The notes: generated by a model not told the origin, from the letters alone. A stretch of DNA of 15,551 nucleotides from Symbiodinium natans (GCA_905221605.1 CAJNDS010002089.1:673793-689343); one strand, 5' to 3'; counted from the stretch's first letter, positions 1-9,307 are shown. Numbers and translations are program-made.

Positions 1-506
1 CTGCGGCGGCTACGGGCTGACATGTGGTGTCCCAAACGTTTCAGCACACCCAAGTCCAAACCGAAAGTTCTCTTCTTTTCAAGTTATGGCCGACCTCCCC
101 AAGACCCGACTTTAAAAGTATCGGCGTGCTCTCCCTCAATCCGCCCTGGTGAGGTTTCATCCGCGCAGTGAGGCTTGTACGTCTTTTCCGAATTTTCAAG
201 CTCCTTGCACGCCAGGAGGTTTCTGAGGGTCTCCAGGCTATTTCTCTTGGTTCATGATGTGCTGTGCTTTGCATGCGACACTTCAGCCAAGGCTTGGGCG
301 TTATTCAACCGGCCTGAAAATGATGATGGTAGCTCTAGGCATCTCGGCGCGCACGCAATCCCTCAGCACCGTCAAGGCTCCCTCATCAACAGCAGCAATG
401 CCATTCTTCGTGACCGCGTGAAGCATAAACAGGGTTGAAGGCTTGGGGTTGGAGCCTCCTTGAGGGTTGAGGGGGTCCGCCCGTAAGCGGGTGCGACGAC
501 AGTGAG
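1..506. other. Left edge, no confident gene
   Basis: This is upstream of the S5 exon, so voltage-sensor exons would be expected here or further left. A short Arg-rich phrase, RRFLRVSRLF, at about 214-243 has spacing reminiscent of an S4 segment but is too short to call. Confidence 0.4.
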
Positions 507-580
507 GCAACAGCGGGCAAGCACTGAGCGTCTTGGTGTTTTTCCTGGGGATCGGCTGCGTGCTCTTCTCCAGCAACCTG
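507..580 (+). CDS. Exon of a voltage-gated-type K+ channel: S5 helix (partial gene)
   Basis: The frame through 521-580 reads ALSVLVFFLGIGCVLFSSNL. This matches the S5 segment of Kv channels, where the pattern is L-x-x-L-x-F-F-L-x-I-G-x-x-L-F-S-S. S5 is the outer helix of the pore domain in the plasma membrane, and the selectivity filter and S6 follow at 2144-2719 on the same strand. The start is set at an AG|G acceptor (AG at 505-506), just after an in-frame TGA at 503-505. The end is set before a GC donor at 581, because channel similarity stops after SSNL. The frame stays open to 973, but that continuation has no channel features. Both borders are inferred. The S5 call itself rests on a short but distinctive motif. 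Confidence 0.6.
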
Positions 581-1730
581 GCCATTAATTATTGCTGGTG
601 GTTATCCGGTTTTCTTGTTTATCAAACTCCGTTGATGGCGTGGGGTCCAGTCCCCCCGCCCGGGTCTCCTAGCCCCAGCTTCCTCCTGCGGAAAAAACCC
701 ACCCAGAAAATCCCCCTGGAGTCCCGCAGCCACAAGAATTTGGCAGAGAATGTCACAGAGAATCCCGCCGCCCAGCGAATCCCGCAGAGTGTCCCTGGAG
801 TGCCACCATCAGAGTGCCCACTCCCGGAGAGGACTCCCTCAAGTGTCCCACTCCGAATCTCACAGATGATCCCTTCCATCTCTAATCCAGATCCCGGTAG
901 TGCCCTTTGCTTAGTTTTGGTTACGGGTTGCTCGCAGGAGAAGACGCAATCTCTGATTCGTTTTTGCTTTTGAGCCAACGGATTGAATTCGCTCGCGACT
1001 TCCATCAGAACCATTGCGCGGTTGACCGAGTGCCCCCATTAATCTAAGTACTTGGTGCTCAGGTGTGGTGTACCATGTGGAGAAGCTCTCATGCCCAGCA
1101 GCTCTCCTGCATGTTCTGAAATCGTGAGGCAGACGGTCATTGCACTGCGGAGAAGACAAAGGAGTAGCACTTAGTCAGGCCAAGCCTTTGCTGTACCTAA
1201 GGCTCCAACGTCAGTATGCAGCATGGTCAGCCCAACACCCAAGAGCAATAGTCAATAGCCGTACAGTGGCCGCCAGTGGCCGTAGCACAGCCAAACCACG
1301 TTGCTTGTTCTTGTGGATTCGTGTGAGGACCGGGCTCGGTTCAACCAGACAGAATTAGCCACCTACCTCCAGGCAGCAGATGCTCTGGTGTTTTGCCGCG
1401 ATGCCTGCTGTTGCGTGTGGAAAGTATGAAAAAAGCCTCGCAGCAAGCCGAGCAGGAGTGCCATATCACTCGCAAGTCCGATTTCGGCCTTTGCTGCAAT
1501 GAGTTTGATGCCCCGGTGGATTTCCCGTCCATATTGTCGCGCGGCAGCAAGATAGGAACATGATTGCACTGGACCCTAACAAAGCCCCACGTAGCTGCCA
1601 CTCCAGCTGGAGCACAGACGTCGATGAACGGCGACAGGCGCTTGAATTGTGCTGGCTTGGGGGACGTAAACCACTAAACGCATGGCAAGCGAATGTAGAT
1701 CAAAGCATTTCGGTCCATGCTTCGTCTGAG
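581..1730 (+). other. Non-coding stretch inside the K+ channel gene
   Basis: This lies between the S5 exon and the pore exons, so it should be intron plus at least one missed exon for the pore turret. I searched all three forward frames for an acidic turret followed by F-x-S-I-P and found none that fits. It holds a degenerate repeat around 695-895 and a 10-bp direct duplication of CAGTGGCCG(C/T) at about 1264-1283. The open frames here look like chance. Confidence 0.4.
695..895. repeat. Degenerate short tandem repeat, core AGNGNNTCCC
   Basis: About ten variants of a core such as AGAGAATCCC, AGCGAATCCC, AGAGTGTCCC, AGAGTGCCC and AAGTGTCCC follow each other at 12-17 bp spacing. The spacing is irregular and the copies are diverged, so this is an old or loosely constrained array. 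It sits in the presumed intron after the S5 exon. Confidence 0.5.
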
Positions 1731-1745
1731 GTCGACCTTCTGGTG
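1731..1745 (+). CDS. Possible 15-nt microexon of the K+ channel: pore-helix end (S-T-F-W-W)
   Basis: Positions 1732-1746 read STFWW, the residues that normally precede the Kv filter (I-P-x-x-F-W-W-x-I-V-T-M-T-T-V-G-Y-G-D). An AG|G acceptor ends at 1730. A GC donor at 1746 leaves the last codon as TG, which the first G of the exon at 2144 completes to TGG. The join gives STFWW-SIVTMTTVGYGD in frame with the usual spacing. The match is only five residues, and no exon carrying the preceding I-P was found, so this remains a proposal. The alternative is chance. Confidence 0.4.
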
Positions 1746-2143
1746 GCTGCTTGGCAGCAGATGTCCCATGCTTTTCGAACATCAGGTTTCCGTGGCCCAT
1801 GGCATGGCAGACGCCCACAGGATTGTACGCCACCATGCTGAACTGTCCTTTTTGTGGTGGGCCAATCGATCTGGGTTGGTGGCCGAGTCGGCCGAGCCGC
1901 TCCCGCAATACCCCCATAGCCGGCACTCAGCTGGAGGATCATGAGCATCAGCAGCCAAGGCCTAAACCAGGGTACGGGCAAGCTGAGCATCAGAGCATCA
2001 CAAGCAGGGGTCGAGTTGCAAAGGCGCCTAACCCGAGTTGCGAGGATGGAGGTGCTCAGCGCATGCCCTGAGGCAATTAGGTTGGCGAAGAGCGAAGATC
2101 TTCTGCCTCCCGCCAGTTCGGACAGTTCTGCTAAGCTGCTCAG

Positions 2144-2214
2144 GTCCATCGTGACGATGACAACCGTGGGCTATGGCGACACCGTTCCGCGCACGAATGC
2201 CGGCAAGGTCGCAG
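2144..2214 (+). CDS. K+ channel exon: selectivity filter TVGYGD
   Basis: The frame from 2145 reads SIVTMTTVGYGDTVPRTNAG, then K-V-A. This is the P-loop and selectivity filter of a potassium channel: T-V-G-Y-G-D lines the filter, and the preceding I-V-T-M-T and following P-x-T-x-x-G-K are typical of voltage-gated family members. An AG|G acceptor (CTCAG|G) sets the start. The end is a GC donor at 2215, because the next exon continues the alignment at the expected residue. AGGC occurs at both ends of the intron, so the exact junction could slide by a few bases. Reading on through the junction meets a TGA at 2229-2231. Confidence 0.87.
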
Positions 2215-2528
2215 GCCAGGGGCTGTGCTGAGGGCGTCCGTCTGTCTGGCTGGCTGTATGTCTGTCTGCGAGTGTGATCAGCTCCCTCTATCGCAAGTCT
2301 TGGATTTTAGGCCCCAGGCCCATGACCCTGAACCGCAACCTTTTCTCGACCGCCTGACTTTGGGATCCAGCCCCCTTCATATGGCCCACTACAGCAAATG
2401 TAAGTCTTGGCCCCTCCTCCTTTGAGAAATGGGTCATACAGCTCCGGAAGCCTTACCAAATCGTATCATAGACCAAGAGCCCTAAGAACCATCAGAAACA
2501 ATCGTCCCGACGCCCGTTCGGCTGAGAG
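2215..2528 (+). other. K+ channel intron, 314 nt, GC-AG
   Basis: This intron separates the filter exon from the S6 exon. It starts with GC and ends with AG, and the tetranucleotide AGGC straddles both junctions (2213-2216 and 2527-2530). It contains an imperfect CTGT/CTGG tetranucleotide tract at about 2236-2270. Confidence 0.7.
2236..2270. repeat. Imperfect tetranucleotide tract (TCTG/GCTG)
   Basis: TCTG and GCTG units are repeated across about 35 bp inside the K+ channel intron, broken by a TATG. Confidence 0.6.
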
Positions 2529-2719
2529 GCGCCTTTACCATGTGCTCCGGTATTCTGCTCCTGGCGCTGCCCATCGCCTTGATTGGCGCTCGATTCCAAG
2601 AGGCCTACAACATGGCCGTGTCCTCCAGGCGGAGCGGGTTTCGGGATGTTTCGGGACCGGGCATGACCGACCCCATGACAAACATCTTGAACTGTTTAGA
2701 GAATTTCTCTTACTCATAG
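2529..2719 (+). CDS. K+ channel exon: S6 inner helix and short C-terminal tail
   Basis: The frame reads AFTMCSGILLLALPIALIG and then ARFQEAYNMAVSSRR. This is the S6 inner pore helix with the hinge region A-L-P-I of Kv channels (equivalent to A-L-P-V-P-V), followed by the usual I-x-x-x-F-x-x-x-Y after the membrane. Joining phase 1 with the filter exon gives G-K-V-A-G-A-F-T-M-C-S-G-I-L, with exactly the family's spacing between filter and S6. The acceptor is AG|GC at 2527-2528. The frame closes at TAG 2717-2719. If that is the true end, the channel has almost no cytoplasmic tail, so the exon may instead be spliced onward before the stop. A longer frame over the same bases (2407-3099) is an out-of-frame shadow. 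Confidence 0.85.
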
Positions 2720-3135
2720 CGCTCGGGTTGGGGGTCGCTTCGGCGGACCTGTCCAGGGGAAGCCCGGCTCTTCAGCTGCCTGGCTTGGCACTGGCTTTTC
2801 GCTTTCGCGTTTGCTCTGCTGGGCATCTGCCCAAAGCAACACTTTGGATCACTTTTTTGGGGGCATCTGTTTGGGCAACCGAGGGTTCGCAGAAAAGCGA
2901 AAGCGGCTGCCTGAGCAGAAGGGTTCTCGCTGGGTCGCTGGGCATCACAAGCAGCCTGATTGGATTTTGCGCGCCGTGCGCTGCTGTCAGGAACGTGAAG
3001 ATCCCCCGACAAAGGCCATCAGTACACGCTTGCGGCTTGCCGGCACAGCAAGCCCTAAATGCAAAGGTAGAGCAGAGGCTATCTCGGACTGAGGCCTGAA
3101 CATGTTATGTGCAGTGTGGTCATTGTTAGAGATTT

Positions 3136-3159
3136 GGGGGGGGGGGGGGGGGGGGGGGG
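3136..3159 (+). repeat. Homopolymer G24
   Basis: Twenty-four consecutive G, followed by C and GGGG. It can form G-quadruplex structures. Exact length is uncertain in any assembly. Confidence 0.95.
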
Positions 3160-4370
3160 CGGGGTGGACGGCAAGCGGATTGAAGCATGGGTTTTTTGAT
3201 GAGCGGGATAACAAAGGGTGCTTGAATGGGAGTAAGCTACGACTGCCGGAAAGCTTTTACACGGAACGTTGAAGCCTTGAAGCCCGAAAAAGAACGAGGC
3301 TTAAGTCCTAATTCAGCATTCTAGCTCGCCGGACTTTTCGGTACAGTTGTGCCCGTTTGTCTCGGGACCTTGCGCTCTGGGCCCTAACGGGGCTCCCGCA
3401 GACATACGGTGTGACCAGTTACGCGCAAGGTAGCGCAGCAGTCCACCAGCACCAAGATACGGCAAATTCTACCATATCCTACGAAACAAGACGCCCCTGC
3501 GCAAGCCAGAAAGCCCGTCCCTTGAAGGGAGAGCGAGTCCAGGCGGCTCCTCCGGTTCTCGAACGCCTCCATGACGCGGCTGGCCCGCGAATTGGCGAAG
3601 GTGGATTGGGCTTAAAGGCTTAAAGTTTAGAGAAGTTCAGAGTTTGACAAGATTTGGCTGTTTAAAGTAGAAAAGCTTCAAGTTGTCAAAGTTTAGCACG
3701 ATCTCCACCCCTTTCTGCTTATCCCGCGGCTTTGTCGGGCAGTGGAGACGCAAGAGTTGAGAGATGGCGGATAAGGGCTCAGGCTTCAAAATGTTTCGAA
3801 GTTCATGGGGGCTTCTGCGTCCAATTCGACTTGGCCTACAGCTGAACTTAGGGGAATGTCTTTCCAAAGTCGTAGCGATGCATTGCGTCCCCAACCAACC
3901 TGCTAACCTCCCGCCAAGTCCTAAACTGCAACCGCAGGAACTCGATGAGGCAGCCACCATGCGTGATGACATCCGCATGCAACTTGACACCGATGGCTTG
4001 ATGGAGCATGAGGGACGAAATAGCTGCAGTCATGGTCAAGCGCACACTCTTTGGAGCAGGGAAGCGGTTAGCCCAAACCCACTGCGCGAACCTCTCCCGC
4101 CCTTCTATTCGCAGAAAGCAGATTCTGCCAAGGTTCGAAAAAGCCGAGAAGCAATCGCAGGCGCAGGTGCTGAGCTGTGGCATCACGGTGGTGCAACGCC
4201 TCGGCCTTGGATGTGTGTCGCTGTCGGGGTTAGGAAGCTCTGGCTGCATCTCTTTTGAGAGCTTATGTGCAAGTTGTGGTTAGCAAGAGTTGGGATTCCA
4301 AGGTTTCAAGGGGGTGTTTTGGGGGGTTTGAGACTCTGCGTCTGTTCAGCCTCAGGTCTAAAAAAGCCCC

Positions 4371-4392
4371 GAGCCGAAGCCCGAAGCCGAAG
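4371..4392. repeat. CCGAAG hexamer repeat
   Basis: Three to four imperfect copies of CCGAAG/CCCGAAG in a row. Confidence 0.6.
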
Positions 4393-4518
4393 TCCTTGAC
4401 CCGCCAGACGGTCTAGAGACACCTGGCACCCAAGTCGCAGATCCTTTCAGCCCTAATCCTAGGCCAAGTTGCATGTTTGGTGTTTGCAGTTGTGACCCCA
4501 AATCACGCCTGGCCCTCT

Positions 4519-4549
4519 CCCCCCCCCCCCCCCCCCCAAAAAAAAAAAA
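4519..4549 (+). repeat. Back-to-back homopolymers C19-A12
   Basis: A run of 19 C changes directly into 12 A, and the following bases stay A-rich. On the minus strand this is T12G19. It could be the poly(A) remnant of a retroposed sequence next to a C tract, or plain slippage DNA. Confidence 0.9.
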
Positions 4550-5580
4550 GAAGCCAAAAAACAGCAAAGAACATCACAGTGCCCGGGCGCTCCCCTCAAG
4601 AACAGCTCCGAAGCTTTCGATAACCCTTCTTGTGTCTCAGGCCTACAGCACTACTCAGATGAAGCTTTGGCAGTACGACGCGAGAAGTCAGAGAGGAATC
4701 CTTGCCAGAGCCTGAGAAAACATTGGCACCTGTTAGGACGGTCTGCAGAGGTCCTCGGGAGGAAGGGTTCTGGCCAAAAACCCAAAAATGGTGGAATGAG
4801 GAGGAGGATAGTGGACTCGAGGCCTCGGATGAACTGCCAGCAGTCCTGTGTGGGGGCATGGCGAGGCTGGCAAGTAGTGGCAAATACTAGCGCCCTGCGC
4901 GGCTTCGCGCCCCGGCATCGCGGGATTTGTGGCGTGAGGCTACTGAGGCGGTAAACGTTCAGAGCATGGAGCACCACGCCGGGCGTTGGAGTGCTGCCCA
5001 CACAGTTTCCTGTACTGATGTGTTTCCTGACTCAATACTCGCAAACGTCGCATCCTTGCAGTGCGGTTTTCTTTGCCGTGGACAAATGGTGCGCCCACCG
5101 TGCAGAAGGCAATCTAGGCACCCTAAGCCAGGCTGCTAGGCAGGTGGCAACCAAACACCCACCTACAGGTCAAAGAAAAAGCCGAAATCTCAAACTCTTC
5201 GTAGTCTGTGTGCATGATCGGTTTGTGCGAGTGCCACGCTGAGGCCCGCACCCTCCCGAGGCCACCGAGCGGGGCGCCCGGTCATGTGGGGTTGCAAAGG
5301 CTTGAAAAAGGCAGAGACCGTTCTACATGGCTTGAACTGTGAAAAGGAAGCAGATGGTGAGCCTTTGTTTCCTTCTCGATGGCCCTTGCATAGACATAGA
5401 CGTGGACATGCAGTGGAAGTGGTCTAGCAGCCTAGCATGGTCTAGCCGCCAATCGGGTGTTTGTGAGAGTTTTGTACCTGTTTAGCCGATCTTCCTTCTC
5501 AGAAGCCACGCCTGCTGCATTCAACCACCAACATAATCCGCTTCTATCAAACCGAGCACGCACCACATCTCACCGCCCTC

Positions 5581-6168
5581 ATGAAACAACGCCATAGCTA
5601 CGCTTCTTTAATTAAAGCACGCGCGCGGACCGACGAACATACAGAGTCAAGGAAAGTTTGTTCAGGTCCTTTCCCATCACCCCTCGTGGAGAAGATGCCA
5701 GGCTCGTTCCTGTCGGGGCCTCGGGGGCTTGAGCTGCCTGATTCCAGTCCAGAAGCATCAGGTCTTCAGGGAAGACACGTTGTATCTCGTGGTCTATCCC
5801 CTTCAATTTCCTTTGCTTGCCATTTCTTTGAACTATGTTCCTTTATTCAGTGGAGCTTAGAATGGAAAGACCGGCGCAAAACGATGTCGCATGTCTGCTC
5901 ATATCCCCCCCCTGCAGATGTCACAGAGCCTGGGTGCAAAAGATTCTCAGGGGTGAGTGGGTACAAACTCGGATGCCACAAGTTTCTGGCAGGGTGCAAG
6001 CTGGATGCAAAAAGGTTCTTCGGGCTAAAGGCGACTGGATTTCGATCTTTGGCATCGGCCGCGACTGTGCGGTGCTCCTACCATCACGAATCCCTCGCTT
6101 TCTCAGGCTTCCACCGCGAACATGTTTCAGAGCAAGTCCGTGACGTTCGAGGCACCTTGCTGAAGTGA
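5581..6168 (+). CDS. Unrecognised 195-codon open frame with internal repeats (doubtful gene)
   Basis: An ATG-initiated frame of 195 codons ends at TGA 6166-6168. I recognise no family. No membrane segment is convincing, although a short hydrophobic patch lies near residues 77-90. Near residues 118-150 it shows three related segments: GCKRFSGVSGYKL, GCHKFLAGCKL and DAKRFFGLKA. The DNA repeats underneath, in steps of 39 and 33 bp, keep the frame. A frame this long is less common by chance than the others in this stretch, but codon choice does not look strongly biased. Dinoflagellate genes here have short exons, which argues against a single 588-bp unspliced gene. A strong canonical donor, GGTGAGT, lies at 5952-5958 inside the frame. 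It may be a retroposed gene, part of an exon, or chance. Confidence 0.2.
   Translation: MKQRHSYASLIKARARTDEHTESRKVCSGPFPSPLVEKMPGSFLSGPRGLELPDSSPEASGLQGRHVVSRGLSPSISFACHFFELCSFIQWSLEWKDRRKTMSHVCSYPPPADVTEPGCKRFSGVSGYKLGCHKFLAGCKLDAKRFFGLKATGFRSLASAATVRCSYHHESLAFSGFHREHVSEQVRDVRGTLLK
5932..6035 (+). repeat. Degenerate 33-39-bp tandem repeat, three units
   Basis: The units begin GGTGCAAAAGATTCTC, GGATGCCACAAGTTTCT and GGATGCAAAAAGGTTCTT at about 5933, 5971 and 6003. Spacings are multiples of three, so the translated repeat stays in phase. Confidence 0.55.
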
Positions 6169-8238
6169 GCTGAGTGTGAGCTGGGGCAAGCCGCAGGCTT
6201 GGTGCTTCTTGCCGCATCTCGCTGCCCCTTTCATTTCGATGCATCTCTCTGTTGTGCAATCCCCGGCGACAATGCCTACAGGGCCTACACTGTCCTACCG
6301 CCCAGTCTTAATTACTGTCGCTGCTGCTGTGCCCGCGACTGGCTGCGACAATATGCTGCCGCTTGCTTGCCGCAGAAACGGCGATGACGGGTACTCGTGC
6401 CTTCTCTTTTTCGCCTTGCGGCTGTTGCTATCCACTCGTTTCCTGCCTCTCTCTGCAAGTGGCAAGGCTGATACGTTCGGATGTTGCGATTGCTCAGCCC
6501 TGTCTTGAAGGTTGTGAGGGTCATGCCTTCGTGGGTAAGAAGCTTGGCCACATGCAAATCATCCCATTTCATGCTTTGCAACAGCAACACATAGTCCCGA
6601 CTTCGTACCCAGTCGGTAGACAGCAATAGTAGCAACAGAAGGCAGGGAGTGTGTCAGGTTTGCGCAGGTGAACACCGGCTAGTCGTGCGATGTTCACGGA
6701 TTGGTGGACATGTTGTTGCTAAGCGAATCTCAATTACATTGAAGCTCCTTTCCGGTGACGCACGTCTAGTCATGCCGGGGGTTTGAAAAGCCAAGATCGC
6801 CATTTATCATAACTAGGGTCTACAGTAGCTTGGCCTTTTGGAACATGAAATCATCAGGTCTAGCAACGGGGAACTGCTTGAAACCGATGGGGGCTCATCG
6901 CATGAATCATATTGAACCATCATAACCGCCAGATGTCAGCCGTGGAATGCTTCTTTGAGAAACTTTGACACTAGTGCTCAAGGACCGGAGACTTAGACCC
7001 CAGAAGCCCCCTAAGCCTTGAGCCGAACAACAAGTGACTGCCCCTTGTGCTGCGAGGAGACAATGGGAGAGCGCCAGAGCAGTGGCCAACCAGGTGGCCC
7101 TTTCTGCTGGTCGCGCCTCTATAGAACTACTATGAACGCCTACGAGTTACTTTGGATTACTACGACTTACTGTGAATGTCTATGAATGATTCATAGCGCC
7201 TTGGCGTTGGGGTTGACTGTGATGTTTCGGGCCGTTCCGGTTGGAAGGACTCTCGAATCAGGGCGGTGTGGTCAGAGCCTCGAGCATTTAGTACACCTCT
7301 ACTACCACTACTACCACTACCGCTACCCCTACACCTACCCCTACCCTTACCACCACGACGACGACGACGATTGCTGCTGCTGCTACTGCTACTGCTACTC
7401 GCTACTCCTACTCCTACTCCTGCTCCTACCAAGCAGATGTAAAAAAAGGTCGAGACATGTAAAAGATCAGATCGCGCCCGAGTTCAGACTGAAGAAGCCT
7501 TGCATGTAGCGGACTTGGCAGGAAGCCCGGCATGAAGTCTTCTGCATCCTGATCCGCCCCTGTGCACATGGGGCCTGTTGAGTACAACGGTGGACGTCGG
7601 GTTTCGGATTACCGGATTGCGACAGTGAAAGAGGGGTGCCAATACTTTAAGTACGTTTCTGTGGCCAGTAGTCGGTGGGCTGTGTTGCTCTCAGCTGCGC
7701 AGCCTCCAGAAGAGGGGCGATCCCGCGAATGCGGATTGCAAGGCTTGAGTGTGATCATAGCCGTGATCCCTGAGCCCCGGACCGTCAGATGCCGTTTACA
7801 CGGTTAGACTCTTAGACTCGGTGGCACACACAACCGCAAGCGCAAGCAACGCCTTATCCTGCATACTCCGGTTAGTAGTAGGCAGGCGCCCGAACGATTG
7901 CAAACCCGCTGAGTGGATCCGGTTACCTGGCAGCTAAGAGAGCTGACAGCCGACCTCCATCTCAGTCCGCAAACGTGGAGAAAGAATCAGAATTGCATCG
8001 TTGTCACTACGTCATGATTGCTTCGGTGAACTAACTCATCATAGTTGGCACGGTTTTTGCTTTTCTCGGCGGCGCGGTCTCGCATTCTCAGGTTGAAGAG
8101 CCGATCGTAGGAACGCAGGGTTCAGGCTTCTTTTGGGAGGCGAAGAAGTTTTCGAAGTGTTCGCAACTTCAGGATGAGCCTTCGATACTGATTCTTCAGA
8201 GCACAAGCCGCAAGCCTCGGCCGGACTCATGCTTTGAT
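6169..8238. other. Non-coding stretch upstream of the methyltransferase gene
   Basis: Nothing coding was recognised. It contains the triplet array at 7299-7430, preceded by a loose TAC/TATGAA-rich stretch (about 7125-7190). The last part should include the promoter and 5' leader of the methyltransferase. No TATA-like box stands out, which is normal for dinoflagellates. The frame of the methyltransferase is open upstream to 8097, and CTTCAG sites near 8170 and 8198 could serve as acceptors for spliced-leader trans-splicing. Confidence 0.5.
7299..7430 (+). repeat. Compound triplet-repeat array (TAC/CAC/GAC/TGC/CTC)
   Basis: About 130 bp of triplets in successive blocks: TAC-TAC-CAC, then TAC alternating with CCC/ACC/CCT, then CAC and GAC, then TGC, then TGC alternating with TAC. 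After a one-base phase slip near 7399 come CTA-CTC units. Nearly every triplet up to the slip ends in C. It translates to low-complexity Y/H/P/D/C, but nothing shows that it is expressed. Confidence 0.9.
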
Positions 8239-9022
8239 ATGGCTGGCGCTGGCCAGGAGCGGGAGGTGTCCGACGAGGATTGGGAGGAGGATGACTACTT
8301 TGACGATGGGGCAATGGATATCATGGATGAGGAGCTGGAGGAACTGCAGGAAATGGAGCAGATCGAGGAGCTGGAGGCGAAGCAGGTTGCCTGGCGTCAG
8401 CAGGTGGCGATGGCCATGGAGAGCGGTGACCCCGTCAACGGCCTCCCGCAGGGCCTCCGCATGCGCGTCGGTGAGCAGGAGACGCGAGATGAGGAGGCTG
8501 TATCACCCTCGGCCACGAAGCTGGCGCCGCAGCCGGTGGCAGCCACACGATGGGAGTTCTGGCTTCTTGCCTTGGTCTGTTTGGTGAGCTTTTGCACAAC
8601 CCTCCACTTCACCTGGAACCATCTTCTTGCCGGCCCCACGCGCGAGGTGGGCACCGGCACGGGTGGTCCCAGTGGCCCACCCTGTAGGCAGTGCAAGGCG
8701 GAGTGGTGGCAGGACTTCTGGCAATGGCGACTTCAGGAACTCGAAGGTCAGGGTCGCTCAGAGCCACCTCGGGGTATGCAGTGGGAATGGGGGGACTCCG
8801 CGAACAACACCGACTGGTATCAGTCCAGCGCGGAGTTTGTGGACGAGCTGGTGCGGCCCTTTGCCGACCCGGGCTTGGGCCCTGTGCTGCACCTGGGCTG
8901 TGGAGATGCACCTGTCCCCGAGCTGCTGCTGCGAGCCGGCTTTCCGAATTCCATGCACATCGACATCGCCCCCCAGGTCATCGAGGTCATGAGACGCCGG
9001 TATCCTGTCAAAGAGTTTCCAG
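8239..9022 (+). CDS. Exon 1 of a membrane-anchored class I SAM methyltransferase, METTL13/EEF1AKMT-like
   Basis: This exon starts the protein at ATG 8239 (context GATATGGC). Residues about 9-50 are very acidic and helical (EEDDYFDD, DEELEELQEMEQIEEL). Residues about 107-129 (FWLLALVCLVSFCTTLHF) form one membrane segment. A W-rich linker then leads to the catalytic domain. Residues 216-225 VLHLGCGDAP are SAM-binding motif I, and IDIAPQVIEVMRRRY (241-255) is the following strand with the acidic ribose-binding Asp242. The L-H-L-G-C-G-D-x-x-x-x-E-x-L pattern is typical of the METTL13/EEF1AKMT group, which methylates proteins such as elongation factor 1A. The substrate here is unknown. The exon ends before GCAAGG at 9023. 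Reading through gives a false 323-residue protein ending at TAG 9208-9210. Upstream the frame is open to 8097, so a longer N terminus is possible. Confidence 0.85.
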
Positions 9023-9210
9023 GCAAGGCGCCTACACGAAGGATCAATATGGGTCCTCTCCAAAGTCAGCCGATGCAAGCTACGTGTTTATCGTGCTTGG
9101 ACATGGCGAACTTGTCTGCATGCGTTGGTCGTGACCCCCTGCGAACCGAAGCCTTGCAAACCGTGGAGGTGCCCCAAAAACTCGGGAACAGTTGGCCTCT
9201 ACCCTGCTAG
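9023..9210 (+). other. Methyltransferase intron 1, 188 nt, GC-AG
   Basis: It begins GCAAGG, which is like a GTAAGG donor with C in place of T, and ends CTAG. AGGC is present at both junctions (9021-9024 and 9209-9212). Splicing it out keeps the frame and restores family-like sequence after FPG. Confidence 0.65.
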
Positions 9211-9274
9211 GCCTGGGCTTTTCGACCCGCGACTTCCTGAAAAGCGGGCCTCCGGCCGATGCGAGAGGCTTGAC
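9211..9274 (+). CDS. Methyltransferase exon 2 (second acidic/D-A-R segment)
   Basis: The acceptor CTAG|GC supplies the two bases needed to complete the split Gly codon of exon 1. The exon then reads LGFSTRDFLKSGPPADARGL and ends with AC, two bases of a Thr codon. In this family the segment after the M-R-R-R-Y helix leads to a D-A-x-x-L (motif II region) just before the strand that holds D-K-G. A-D-A-R-G-L-T fits that place. The donor is GC at 9275. Phase agrees on both sides. The exon is short, so I rely on phase and motif order rather than on similarity alone. Confidence 0.55.
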
Positions 9275-9307
9275 GCATTCATGTTGCATGTTTTGTTCGT
9301 GGCTTTT

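Larger units (their letters stand above)
2720..5580. other. Intergenic or intronic stretch without a recognisable gene
   Basis: I found no protein motif on either strand. Contents: a G24 run (3136-3159), an AT-richer patch with a GGCTTAAA duplication near 3608-3624, a short CCGAAG hexamer repeat at 4371-4392, and a C19A12 tract (4519-4549). The frames here (up to 164 codons) overlap each other on both strands and show no family signature. Confidence 0.5.

Noticed and set aside
214-243. S4 voltage-sensor exon (RRFLRVSRLF)
   Set aside because: Only three or four Arg positions match, and no flanking S3 or S4-S5 linker sequence is visible.
1436-1471. Turret exon ending at a GCAAGT donor (frame ...GVPYHS)
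   Set aside because: Phase would fit the STFWW microexon, but the expected I-P before x-x-F-W-W is absent.
1994-2956. GCATCACAAGCAG occurring twice (about 1996 and 2942)
   Set aside because: A 13-base repeat is expected about once or twice by chance in 15.5 kb.
2407-3099. 230-codon + strand frame, the second longest in the window
   Set aside because: It overlaps the potassium-channel S6 exon in a different frame. The S6 frame carries clear family motifs, while this one has none.
4128-4146. tRNA T-arm-like GGTTCGAA
   Set aside because: No matching acceptor stem, D-arm or anticodon arm was found around it.
7013-7024. Reverse-strand spliced-leader fragment (CTTGAGCC)
   Set aside because: Only eight bases match, which is expected by chance.
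7160-7432. Minus-strand Ser/Arg/Gly-rich frame
   Set aside because: It is only the translation of the triplet array.
9023-9210. Extension of the methyltransferase frame to a 323-residue protein ending at 9210
   Set aside because: Family-like sequence stops at FPG, a GCAAGG donor follows, and exon 2 at 9211 continues the domain in phase. The extension is intron read-through.
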